Source of the DNA: Nelumbo lutea
Lineage: Eukaryota; Streptophyta; Magnoliopsida; Proteales; Nelumbonaceae
Assembly (NCBI GenBank): GCA_022828595.1
Contig: JAKGHH010000001.1
Span: 122,152,999 to 122,216,998 of the forward strand
Direction of reading: 5' to 3'
Length of the DNA: 64,000 bases
The notes beneath the pieces were generated by a model that worked only from the letters and a program-made list of their open reading frames with translations, was not told the DNA's origin and did no database searches. Positions 45,745 through 56,910 of this stretch are shown here, piece by piece (position 1 is the first letter of the stretch; every line of letters starts with the position of its first letter). Position numbers and translations under genes: made by a program.

Positions 45745-46260
45745 TAAGAAAGTTTAACATGAAGTTCAACCCGAAATAGAGTGTCTTCGGGGTCACATCG
45801 GGCAAATTCCTTGATTACATAGCGAACTAGCGTGGCATCAAAGCCAACCTACATAAAATTCAAGCTATCTTAGATATGAAACCACCACAGACAATAAAAG
45901 AAGTACAAAGGTTAACTGGCCGAATTGCCTCACTGAACCAATTTATGTCTAAGTCGGTTGGTCGGTGTTTGCCCTTTTTTAAGGCTATAAAAAAGAACGA
46001 GGGCTTTGAGTGGTATGAAGAGTGCCAGCTTTGTTCGATGAGCTCAATAGGTATCTAAGTTCACCCCCGGTATTGACCCAATCTAAACCTGGAGACAAAC
46101 TAAAACTCTACCTCTCTACAAGTGACGAGGTAGTCAGCTCGATACTAATAAGAGAAGTAGACCAGGTCCAAAGGTTGTCTATTATATCAGTAAGTTTTTG
46201 CAGGAAGCTGAGACCAGGTACCTTGACATCGAAAAGTTGGCCATCACACTAGTGCCTGCA
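45745..46260 (+). pseudogene. Ty3/gypsy (Tat-type) RT end and RNase H start
   Basis: It reads MKPPQTIKEVQRLTGRIASL, then SVGRCLPFFKAIKK, then a frame change to LFDELNRYLSSPPVLTQSKP and KLYLSTSDEVVSSILIREVD. The LTGRIA.LN.F.S......CLPFF wording is that of plant Tat/Ogre-type gypsy pol at the RT/RNase H junction. Two frameshifts and upstream stops are present. It is cut off before integrase. Confidence 0.75.
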
Positions 46261-46379
46261 GAAGACGAGCAGAAGATCAGACAAAGCAATACAAAAGGAA
46301 ACAACATGAAAAGACGAAGTACTCGTGCCCGAAGTGACAACCTACCCGGAGGACTCAGCCCGACCTTAACAAGCTTTTC

Positions 46380-49300
46380 CTCGGCCAAGTAGTCCTTTAG
46401 CCTTAGGCTGAGCTTTGCCAATGAATGCATCTTTTTCTTCATCTTCCTATCCAAATGATCCCTGAGGTCACTAATGCCTTTCCTCTAGTGTGTTGAGAAA
46501 GGCCACCCTCCATCAACAACAACCATGAAGTATCTCCTCTTCTAGGCCAGGACCTTCGAGGGATACTCGTGAAGAAGTTTGTATCTAGGCCGGTAAGCTA
46601 TATAATAACTATATTTGTTCACTTCCTTAGGGCAAGCTAGATTTTGCTTTATGGAGCACAATGAGTTGAAGGTATCTAAGTCTAAGAGGAGTTGAGGTCG
46701 TGAAAAAGGGAGGAGGTATCGACCAGGGTGCAAACCGAGTTTAGGTGGAGTTGGTTGATGGTAATAAAGGGGTGAAGAGGGAAGTGAAGCCCGACAATCA
46801 AGTGCTCCGCAAAGACTACTATCTCCTCGTGCTCATGTTCCTAGGGAAAGACCTCCAAAGGCAGGTAATAACCATAGTGATTGGGGAATTTATACCGAGT
46901 AGCTAGAACACGAATCTACTTGGGTGACATGGTAGAAGGACCAAAGTGGTCTGGTCCTCAAGATGGACGTGCACGACTTAAAGACAATGCCTTTTTATGA
47001 GAGGTTTTCTGGTCCATAACCAAGGTGCCCACCTCGGTTGAACCAGACTCCAACTCTTGAGCCAAGGTGCCCTCCTCGACTTGACCTGACTCCCCACTCT
47101 CCTCGAACAAACTATCACTACTTGGCATAATGGAAGGAAACAAAAGAATGAATTGGGACAAATGAAAACAAATTACCTACGAAGAGAAGATTGAAGACCA
47201 ACCTCGAAGACCGAAGAAAGAAAACTGACCTAGAATGCCAAAATTCACACGCGATCTCCAGAACGCGAGAGCTCAAATCAAGACAAATAAAATGGGACAC
47301 CAAGGTCCTTATTTATAATCGCTATAGCCAATCATAGATGATTCAAATCAATTAGATCTAACGGTTCCCATGAGAGTTGTCGCTCGACTTTCGAGGACAA
47401 AATTGGTTGAGTGCGTGTTTGATGCCTATGGAATCTATAATCCAATGGCGTTCACGCATTTCTGAGACGTGATCTAGCTCTAAGGTTGAGCCAGTTGGTT
47501 CGTTAAGGTATGACCTGCAGACTGGACCTTGACTAAGACAAAGACTGGGCCAAATCTACACAAGCTTGTCATAAACTCCCGCACCAGGTCAAGTACCTCT
47601 AGCACGGGAGTGGAGGCAATTGATGAGGGGTAATTTGTCCCAACCTATCAATACCCAAACACATGGAAGCGATCTGCTGACTGGACAACAACTTAGTGTT
47701 CCCTATTGCCTCAACAAGCTAGGTCAGTTCAGGTACATCGGGCATCTCGGCCAAGACCAAGGTTCGAGCAACTTGTGATGGCCTAACCTGCCAAGGTGAC
47801 ATGTAGCCAACTTTTAGAAGCTAGCAGTTGTCTCTGACCTCTCTGTTAGACAATTTTTGTATGTCCTTAGCTTCAATTAATTTTGATGTATTTTTTATAT
47901 TTAATGTAAATAAATAAAGTAGATGTTTGATTCATGTTGTGTGGTATGCTTCTGTGTAAGACCCTAAAACTGGACACTTAATGAGACTTGTGTTGGTTTT
48001 AAATGTTCATAGCTGTTGGATAAGTCTGGGGAGATTTTTCCTGCCAAGGCTGACACTGGTGTGCTGCCAACTGTTGGGGTGGCTTGTCTCAGCCGCCATG
48101 GTGAGACCCAAGGTACATGCAGTGTAGGATTACTTGAACCCTTGAACCGGACCGGATTTCCAGTATTGTCCTAGACCTTGGAGATTGATGGGCAAAACTG
48201 GAAAGTTACACCTGACCCCTAGACCTGATTATGGTACTGCACTAGGTGTCGGATTGGGTTGTCTTTGATATGCCAATCAGTGAGATCCTTAACGGGGGTC
48301 AAAACTTGGGTATGTTGGGACAATCTGAGAATTCATCTGAGTGGGTGATCATAGTGATGGGATTAGCCCCTTTGTCGGACAAGGATAATGATCGGGGATG
48401 CACTCTCTCTGATGGAAATCAAACTGGCGGCAGTTGATTTCAATCGTTGAAATTTTGTTTTGCAAAATTTATATATATATGATATATACTTATATATGGT
48501 TTCAAAATGTTTACAAACGGCTTTAATTCCTAGGATCCATGTGAGTAGAGAGTGCAACACTGTTCCTTACAGTTGAGGGAGAGGTCATCTCTTGTTGGGC
48601 AGTGCTTGATCATTATGGGTTGAGAGGTTAAGTGTAAGGCCATTTAGGGTAATACCTGATGGGCTAATCTTGCATATGCCCATAGTCCCTGGGTTTTTAT
48701 AAGATGGCTTGTCCCAGGGACCACTTAGTGTAAGCGTTGAGCTCATGGGGTCCATGTGATGGGCTCAGGGGGTTCATTGGGCTTTCTAGTGAATTCGGCT
48801 AGGCGTTGTAATAGAGGCTGGGCCGAACCCATGTGGCTGATGTGTAGATCAATGCTTGGGTCCCATGCCATACAAAGAAGCCCAACTGGGTGGAAGGTTG
48901 GAAGACTATTGAGCACTTAATACTTATTGGGCCTAAAGCCCATTTCGATCTGGGCTGATTTGATCAGTCACTTAAAGGGGCAAATCTGAGATTAGGTTAA
49001 GCCCAAAAGCTGGTCTAATCTACAAATAAGATTAAGATGAGTCCTAATCCAAATACTGGTTTGGATAAGGGCAACTCATAATATAATTAGGAGGTTTTCT
49101 TAATCACTAAGAAAGAGGAGGCAAACCCTAATTTCGAATTACTTGAATTCGAACCCTAGGTGTTTTCAGCAAACCACCCTGTATTCTTGAGATAGGATCT
49201 TAGATAACCCTAGAGAAGAAAATAGCAGTTCGCCACCTTTCTTCTCTAGCATTCTCCTCCAGTAGCCGCCGCCACCTTTTCAGCCAGTTCGAGTTCTCAG

Positions 49301-49900
49301 TTAGAGAGGATCAAGAAAGGTTCTTGATTGTTCGTGTGGTGCTCACAGTCTTCCATTGAGTTCTTTAGAAGAACTTAGTTCATGGGACGAACACTGCTGG
49401 TTCGACTCCATCATCACTGTGTCATCTTTAGTGGGAGCTGATCTTGGGATTTTCTTTGGGTGTGAACACCAACATTGGGAGATACTACTTCTCTGGATCA
49501 GGTATAATTACTCCCTTCTCTTCTAGTTTAAATCTAGTCTGATTTGGTTCAAGTAGGACCCTTGAATTTTGATTTTAAAATCAGGGAATGCGATTCCTAG
49601 TTGGAAGGAAGGTAGGAAATTTTTGAAATTCGCCCACCCATTCCGCAACAGTTTTGGCGTCCATACGATGGATCCTGCCATTCCTTTCATTCTCCGGGTT
49701 CACATTGCACATCTGCGAGCCTTATCCTTATCCCGCCCAAATCACATACCAAATTACTAACTTAAGCACCAGAGCACCCACACCGGGTAAGCCACCCTGG
49801 GTCCTCTGAGCGTTCTTCTCTTGTTGTTCGACCAGCCAACAAAGCGGACCAACGTCCAAACTGTCCCCCAGCTAGGAGGATTCAGATCACACACCATCAT
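46380..49900 (-). mobile_element. Probable minus-strand gypsy 5' region (LTR/leader and gag start), interrupted
   Basis: A minus-strand frame starting at about 47,130 (MPSSDSLFEESGESGQVEEG) follows a long leader that extends right toward 47,800, past a cgtctcag / ggttgag-rich region typical of gypsy LTRs. The text resumes at 49,695-49,900 after a solo LTR insertion. Its orientation is opposite to the pol remnant on its left, so these are two elements or an inversion. Boundaries are approximate. Confidence 0.3.
47844..49689 (+). mobile_element. Solo LTR of the same copia family
   Basis: It aligns end to end with the 29,748 LTR: TGTTAGACAATTTT start, 'ggattgggttgtctttgata', 'gtccctgggt', and a CCTTTCA end. 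It is 1846 bp and more diverged. No PBS follows and no pol lies beside it. Flanks CTCTC (47,839-47,843) and TTCTC (49,690-49,694) match at 4 of 5, consistent with LTR-LTR recombination of an old insertion. Confidence 0.85.
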
Positions 49901-50654
49901 AAGTGTTAATGATTCACCAGAAAAAATGATGAAAACTGATTAATTGATGCCTTGAAGTAGAAAATTGTCAAAGTATCATTGTTCTTTCATTGTCTTTAAC
50001 ATATCAGAATTATTTTCATGTTTCTCTCTGTTTGCCATGTGGTTTACGTTTCATATGATGATGGTTGAAAGATGGGAGAAGCTGATTTTCATTGCCTCTG
50101 TTTCGTTCATTGAGAACCAGAATTATTTTCATTGTCTTTAGATCAGAATTATTTTCATGTTTCTCCTAGTATCATTGTTCTTTTTGCTTCTATGGTGAAT
50201 GCTCAAGTATTTAAATGCCTAAGAGGGGAGATGACTAATCATTGTGTAATTATTTACAATTTTGGTCACCAGTTGATCACCATGGAATTAAGTAACCGAA
50301 GTCTAAAGCATGGAACAGGTGCAAGAACTAGAACTAGAGTTAGAGTATTTAATATTTACTATTGCCTTATAAGTTATTCTAGTGAATAATGAACAAACTG
50401 CATACTTTAATGAAGGGAGATAATGATAGAGATGGGCTATGAGGCTAAAAGAAAAAATTTAGGAACAACTACAACACTAGCAATGTTGCACAGAGAAGAG
50501 TGTTGTGGCAGAGCAGTCAAGAAATAAAATGCTCAAAACATGAATATAGCAATGCAAATTTTGAGACATGAATAGGAAACTAAAAACTATAGTATGAGAA
50601 ATGAATTTATTCAAATAAATCAAGGAATAGCTCCAACAGGTGATAAAATGAGTA
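49901..50654. other. Intergenic DNA; no gene recognised
   Basis: AT-rich, with a repeated phrase (cagaattattttcatgtttctc near 50,005 and 50,145). Short frames have no domains. Confidence 0.45.
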
Positions 50655-50820
50655 AAAGTAGACAAACATGGTTTGGCAACATGCAGAGAAGACCTTATAT
50701 AGAGTTAGGGGAGAAATGATTTTAGAGCCCATGGTTTAACAATGGATCTGGCACTGAACAGAGCAGAATGGCATAACAGGATTCATATGGTTGGGATAAG
50801 GCTTGGTTTAGTCAAGTAGA
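50655..50820 (+). pseudogene. RTE-type LINE 3' fragment
   Basis: It reads TWFGNMQRRPYIEL, which fits the RWFGHV.RRP motif near the end of plant LINE ORF2, and then 'cagagcagaatggcataacaggattcat', the common 3' end of these elements. It is 5'-truncated and frameshifted. Confidence 0.55.
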
Positions 50821-51289
50821 GCTCAATTTAGTTGAGAGAGAAGATGGGTGAGCTGGAGCTGGCATGGGGACGTGAGAACATGGACACTGTTAATAATTTA
50901 AGTATGCAGTTTATAGTATCAAAAGGTGTGTTCATTGATTCATTGATTACCAACTTGTCATTGTATTGATGTTGTATTATTTCTTTCAAACAATTGTATT
51001 GATGTTGTTCAAGTCACTATGTTCAAAGACAGGTTTGACCAACCCATATTCTTAGCAATTCTATCATTCATTTTGGTCATTTAGTAGCAATCTACTATTT
51101 TGCCAGTATCCAGATTCTCATCCATAAGCTGGATTTATTGATTTTAGACTTCTAGTCAGTTCTTTATAGTAGCATTCTACTTTCTAAAAGCATCTACTAG
51201 TTCTTTATAGTTCTTTCTGAAAGAATCTCCAGGTTGAGGAAGGTTTAATTGAACCAAAAGGAAAATGCTTGTTGGGGGGAAATGTTATT
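50821..51289. other. Intergenic DNA; nothing recognised
   Basis: AT-rich. 'tctactagttctttatagt' phrases repeat near 51,165-51,210. Confidence 0.45.
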
Positions 51290-51511
51290 CTATGTCCAAA
51301 TAGGCTCACCAGAGAGCTTGAATTCGAGCTCAAATAAACTCGGTTCATTATCGAGCTTGAGTCGAATTGAGTTTGAATGCATAAATTCTGTAATCGAGCC
51401 GAACTCAAGCTTCCATTTTTAATTCGAATCGAACTCGAGCCTTGCATTTTTCTACCAAACCAAGCTCGAATACTCAAATATTCAACTCAAATCAGCTCGA
51501 ATCCACCCATA
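51290..51511. mobile_element. Truncated hAT-type MITE rich in GAGCTCGA words
   Basis: It ends with cagctcgaatccaccc, like the intact relative at 53,037-53,347, but lacks a matching left end. Confidence 0.5.
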
Positions 51512-52077
51512 TATAGGACTGGTAATCCTAGTCTAGACTACTAAAACTTGCGGATTTGAACATACTGGGGAGAGATTCAGGGTGGGCATTCTCCATCCTT
51601 GAGCCATCTGAACTACTAAGGATATATATTGAACCTATTGCTGCCACCCAAGGTAAAGTGATTGATCATTATTCATTTGTTACCTCAAAGACTCAAACTA
51701 CATACACGATATTGTTTGTTTTTCTGGAAATTATTGTATGCCATAGGTATCAAGAATAATGAATTTCAAAATAAAGATTTTCCTTCTGGTGATGGTACTA
51801 ATCGCTAGCTATTGTTTGGAAGTGCAAAGGAAATCTCTAATCTATACTATCTATAAAAGTACGAATAGATGTGGTTGGCTTCTAGAATTTTCACTAGACT
51901 AAGATACCCCATCTCTAAGATTTGAAAAAAAGGAGCAATGGTAAATATATAATTTTGTTTTCTTATTTATTGTTTATTACAAAAAAGACACAAAACTCCA
52001 TTCTTTTTGTTTCGTAATTGTAAAACAAGTTAGTGGCAAAATTGTTATTTAGCATTCCCATTTAATGCTTATTAAAT
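51512..52077. other. Intergenic DNA; nothing recognised
   Basis: Short frames only. No repeat partner is visible in the window. Confidence 0.4.
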
Positions 52078-52952
52078 GGTAATTGCTGAAACCTCCATTG
52101 ATGTTTTTTACCATTGCCCAAAACTACTCTGAAGTTTGGTAATTGCAATAACCTCCCCTAAACTTCTTGGCATGGTTGCAAGTAGACCCCATTTATAAAA
52201 TCCTCTAACAAGAAGCATGAAAATGTCCAAAATACCCATTAATTATTATTAAGGCTGGTTATACATAAAAAACAATATAAATGTTATGAACAACAAAAAA
52301 GTTTAAAGTTGTAATTGTACCTTTGAGCAATTGATATAAGGGTGTGTTTGGACACAATGCAAATATGTAGAGTGTTAAACAGTTCATATAAATTGCAAAA
52401 TTGGGTTAGTTTTGCACTGACAAATTTACATTCTTACCAAATAGACTTTTAGCTATAATGGATGCAAACATGAATTCCAATAAAGCATATATGTTTTTTT
52501 TATCACAAGCCCACTTGAATGCAAATTTACTTTTTTTTTATTGATGTACTTTTACATCTTATTATCAATGTAAATATGCATTGGTCTGTCATTTGTCAAT
52601 GTATAAATGTAATGCTACCAAACACATGCAAAAGTGAACTAGAGTGCAATTTTACCATGAACTGGGATTTACACTCCATTTGCATCATTTCCAAACGTAG
52701 TTAAAGGGAAAAAGATATCGGAAGGGATCGGGATAGTAATTGATATGAAGAAAAAATTTGGAAAATAAACATTTCGGTCAAAAGTAACAATATGGGTATT
52801 TTCGACATTTTTGTGCTTTTTGTTAAATGATTCTAATAGAGGGTCTACTTGCAATTGTATCAAAAAGTTCATGGGAGGTGATTACATTTACCAAACTTTA
52901 GAGGGGGTTCAACAATTATCAACCAAGTTACAGGAGGTTTTAGCAATTTACC
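52078..52952. mobile_element. MULE-like element with about 160-bp TIRs and a nested MITE
   Basis: 52,078-52,240 (GGTAATTGCTGAAACCTCC...) and 52,792-52,952 are inverted repeats sharing 'aagtttggtaa', 'ttgcaagtagacc' and 'aaaatgtc.aaaatacccat'. The centre holds a MITE at 52,340-52,700. Flanks do not show a clear target duplication. No coding. Confidence 0.6.
52340..52700. mobile_element. MITE (GGGTGTGTTTGGA ends), distant relative of 3891-4147
   Basis: The left end GGGTGTGTTTGGACACAATG and right end TTTGCATCATTTCCAAACGT are roughly inverted, and the interior has the same TGCAAA/TTTGCA richness. It is nested in the MULE-like element. Confidence 0.45.
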
Positions 52953-53036
52953 TTTTCATTTATTTAAATTAAAAAAAAAAACTGAAAGTACATCTTATGT
53001 TCTCAATAGCCAATGTTGGACCACATTAACCATCAT

Positions 53037-53347
53037 TAGGGGTGGCCACGAGGCGAGCTCTTCATGAGCTACTCGAGCTCGACTCATAAAAAGCTTGGCT
53101 TGGCTCGATTTGAACCGAGCTTCGAGCCGAGCTCAAATATATATATATATTATAATTCTTGATTTTTTAAATATCAAATAAAAAATATTTTTTATATATA
53201 ATTTTTATTTTTGTAAAACATTTTTTCTCAAATTGAGCTCGAGCTTAGGGTTCTAGCTCGAACTGAGCTCAAGAGCCTTGTAGTACTTTGGTGAGCCAAG
53301 CTCGAGCCTGGTACTATTTGGCTTGGCTCGGCTCGAATCCACCCCTA
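53037..53347. mobile_element. hAT-type MITE, TAGGGGTGG ends, 8-bp TSD
   Basis: TAGGGGTGG and CCACCCCTA are perfect inverted ends of a 311-bp element full of gagctcg/cgagctc. Flanks ACCATCAT (53,029-53,036) and ACCACCAT (53,348-53,355) match at 7 of 8, as expected for hAT. Confidence 0.75.
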
Positions 53348-53673
53348 ACCACCATGAAGAGATTTCCAACTTGCAAATGGATGAGTAATTTATTCTTTAA
53401 ACTATTTTCTTGTTTTTCTAAAAAATAGTTTTAACCTATTTTCATTGGTTCAGTTCTTGATCATTAAAAAATATTTTTTCCAACTTGCAAATTGTTTTCT
53501 CTTCTTTATTCCCACCATATGGTCGGTTAATTTTTCATTTCTGTTACCTTAAAGCCCACTTCATTGGATGACAAGATATCTACAAGAGTATATTAAGTGA
53601 TATATTTTATACCAGTTCATTGTAAGGTTTTCAATGGTTAAGGGAGCTAAAGTTGGATTTGTCATATATAAGT

Positions 53674-53810
53674 TAATTCTTGCAAAGCTAATGAGAATTC
53701 AAATAAAATTTTGACGAATGTAATTGATAAAAATTATTAATTTTATTAATGAACCATAATAAAGAAGAATAATAAGAATTTTATTAATTCTCATTAGCTT
53801 TGCAAGAATT
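53674..53810. repeat. Inverted repeat, about 25-bp arms
   Basis: 'ttcttgcaaagctaatgagaa' at the left and its inverse 'ttctcattagctttgcaaga' at the right are separated by about 90 bp. 'aatgaaccataataaa' also repeats directly at about 53,748 and 53,834. The class is unknown. Confidence 0.6.
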
Positions 53811-54276
53811 TTATTTGGACATATCTTTATATTAATGAACCATAATAAATGTGATAAATAAGAATAATTGTTATAAATATAAAAATATAAAAAATTACAA
53901 AAAAAATGGAAATATATTATATATACTATCATCATCACAAAGTTTGTCACATGCAAAGCGCGTACAGAAATACTAGTGGATGAAACATATGGGGAAAACT
54001 AGCGAAATTGAAGACAAGATAATGGGAAATTTTGTGTGTCTCATACCCCCAAGGCCAAGACCCTCATAAATAATGGTAATTTTCTGGGTGGTTTTTGTGA
54101 GCACTAGTTAATTCATTATTAACAGAGAGGTAGTATCTATATATGTATAAGTTTTTCGTTGAATAATTTAGTATATATGTAAAAGTTATAATTAGGGTTA
54201 CTCTCTAATCACTATTCATTTTCGTCTCTTCGTCTCCGCCTCCGCCTCCATCTATGTCCTTCTTGTAGAGGTATCA

Positions 54277-54546
54277 CTATTTGTGGATTTGGATCCCAAA
54301 ATAGTATCTAGCTTCGGCCTTTATCTTTGGATCTAAGCTTACAACAGTCCCTTTACTCTCTAGAGATGATGTGGGAATCTTGTTTCTTGAATTCATCTTC
54401 TTTACTTTTTCACTTGAGTAGATAAAAATCTTTCTTGCCATGTTAATGAACTCCAGCCATGGGTAATCACCCACAAGCATCATGTGTCCTCTATTATCAA
54501 TGTATACAACTTCCCATTTATTCAATGGATGAAGCTCTCCTTTAGT
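54277..54546 (-). pseudogene. Auxin response factor (ARF) C-terminal PB1-domain fragment
   Basis: The minus strand reads KGELHPLNKWEVVYIDN, then MMLVGDYPWLEFINMARKIF and IYSSEKVKKMN. This is the PB1 (domain III/IV) of the ARF1/ARF2 type, which mediates ARF-Aux/IAA dimerisation. The acidic OPCA motif is damaged: the family's EGD is RGH and DDPW is DYPW. The B3 DNA-binding and middle domains are absent. It abuts the left end of the tandem array and LTR, so it is either an insertion site in an old ARF pseudogene or a captured exon. Confidence 0.75.
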
Positions 54547-54555
54547 CTAATAAAT

Positions 54556-56910
54556 CGTCGGGTTTGCGATGAAGTGAAAAAAGAGTTTGCGATAAACTTG
54601 CAACAGAGGAAAAGCAAAAAATGGTAAAGGGAGTTTGCGATAAAGTTGATGTTTTGCATGTATGGGAAAAGAGTTTGCGCTAAACTTGCAACAAAGGAAA
54701 AGCAACAGATGATCAATGTATACAACTTTATTTTGCATGTATTAAATACAAGAGAGAGGTTTACAAATTCATAAGTGATAGGAAGGTTGATTAGTTGCAA
54801 TCTTGAATTTTGTACAGTTGTCTTGCTAGCTCAACGTATACATGCGATGAAGTGAGAAAAGAGTTTGCAATAAACTTGCAACAGAGGAAAAGCAACAAAG
54901 GATCAATGTATACAACTTCTCTATTTTGCATGTATTAAATACAAGAGATAGGTTTACAAATTCATAAGTGATGGGAAGGCGAATTAGTTGCAACCTTGAA
55001 TTTTGTATAGCTGTCTTGCCAGCTCAACGTATACATGCGATGAAGTGAGAAAATAATTTGTGATAAGCTTGCAACAGAGGAAAAGCAACAGAGGATTAGT
55101 GTATACAAATTCTTTGTTTTGCATGTATTAAATACAAGAGAGAGGTTTACAAATCCATAAGTGATGGGAAGATGGATTAGTTGCAATTTTGAATTTTGTA
55201 CAGTTGTCTTGCCAGCTCAGCGTATATATGTGATGAAGTGAGAAAAGAGTTTGCAACAAGCTTGCAACAGAGGAAAAGCAATAGAGGATCAGTGTATACA
55301 ACTTCTCTATTTTTCATGTATTAAATACAAGAGATAGGTTTACAAATTCATAAGTGATGGGAAGGCAGATTAATTGCAACTTTGAATTTTGTATAGCTGT
55401 CTTGCCAGCTCAGCGTATACATGCGATGAAGTGAGAAAAGAGTTTGCGATAAACTTGCAACAAAGGATCAGTGTATACAACTACTCTATTTTGCAGGTAT
55501 TAAACACAAGACATAGGTTTACAAATTCATAAGTGATGGGAAGGCAGATTAGTTGCAATCTTGAATTTTGTACAGCTGTCTTGCCAGCTCAGCGTATACA
55601 TGCGATGAAGTGAGAAAAGAGTTTGCGATAAGTTTGCAACAGAGGAAAAGCAACAGACGATTAGTGTATACAACTTCTCTGTTTTACATGTATTAAATAC
55701 AAGAGAGGTTTACAAATTCAAAAGTGATGGGAAGGTGGATTAATTGCAATCTTGAATTTTGTGCAGCTGTCTTAACAACTCAATGTATACATGCGATGAA
55801 GTGAGAAAAGAATTTGCGATAAGCTTGCAACAGATGATCAGTGTATACAACTTCTCTATTTTGCATGTAATAAATACAAGAGAGAGGTTTACAAATTCAT
55901 AAGTGATAAGAAGGCGGATTAGTTGCAATCTTGAATTTTGTACAGCTATCTTGCCTGATCAGCGTATACATGCGATGAAGTGAGAAAAGAGTTTGCGATA
56001 AACTTGCAACAGAGAAAAAGCAACAAAGGATCAGTGTATACAACTTCTTTGTTTTGCATGTATTAAATACAAGAGAGATGTTTACAAATTCATAAGTGAT
56101 GGGAAGGTTGATTAGTTGCAATCTTGAATTTTGTATAGCTGTCTTGCCAACTCACCATATAAATGTGATGAAGTGAGAAAAGAGTTTGCAATAAACTTGC
56201 AACAGAGGAAAAACAACAGAGGATCAGTGTATACAACTTCTCTGTTTTGCATGTATTAAATACAATAGAGAGATTTACAAATTCATAAGTGATGGGAAGG
56301 CAGATTAGTTGCAATTTTGAATTTTGTACAGCTGTCTTGCCAGCTTAGCGTATACAAGCGATGAAGTGAGAAAAACGTTTGCAATAAACTTGCAATAGAG
56401 GAAAAGCAACAAATGATCAGTGTATACAACTTCTCTATTTTGCATGTATTAAATACAAGAGAGAGATTTACAAATTCATAAGTGATGGGAAGGTAGATTA
56501 GTTGAAATTTTGAATTTTGTACAGCTATCTTGCCAGCTTAGCGTATACATGCGATGAAGTGAGAAAAGAATTTGCGATAAGCTTGCAATAGAGGATCAGT
56601 GTATACAAATTCTCTATTTTGCATGTATTAAATACAAGAGAGAGGTTTACAAATTCATAAGTGATGGGAAGGCGGATTAGTTGCAATCTTGAATTTTGTA
56701 CAGTTGTTTTGCCAGTTCAACATATACATGTGATGAAGTGAGAAAAGAGTTTGTGATAAGCTTGCAACAGAAGATCAGTGTATACAACTTCTCTATTTTG
56801 CATGTATTAAATACAAGAGAGAGGTTTACAAATTCATAAGTGATGGGAAGGCAGATTAGTTGCAATCTTGAATTTTGTACAACTATCTTGCTAGCTCAAC
56901 GTACATTAGT
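54556..56910. repeat. Tandem array of 193/179-bp units, 12 copies
   Basis: The marker 'ataagtgat' (or 'aaagtgat') starts at 54771, 54964, 55157, 55350, 55529, 55720, 55899, 56092, 56285, 56478, 56657 and 56836. Spacing is 193 bp, or 179 bp where a 14-bp block (aggaaaagcaacag) is missing. One unit is 191. The spacing series 193-193-193-179-191-179 then 193-193-193-179-179 hints at a higher-order duplication. The first part (54,556-54,770) is an irregular unit. Each unit contains a 'tattttgcatgtattaaatacaag' core resembling a copia LTR R/polyA region on the minus strand. Confidence 0.9.

Noticed and set aside
47118..47303. Minus-strand 61-codon frame as an independent gene
   Set aside because: It overlaps the probable gypsy leader and has no recognisable domain.
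54738..56865. Repeated minus-strand open frames of 60-92 codons across the tandem array
   Set aside because: They recur because the DNA unit recurs. The 193- and 179-bp periods are not multiples of three, and no domain is visible.
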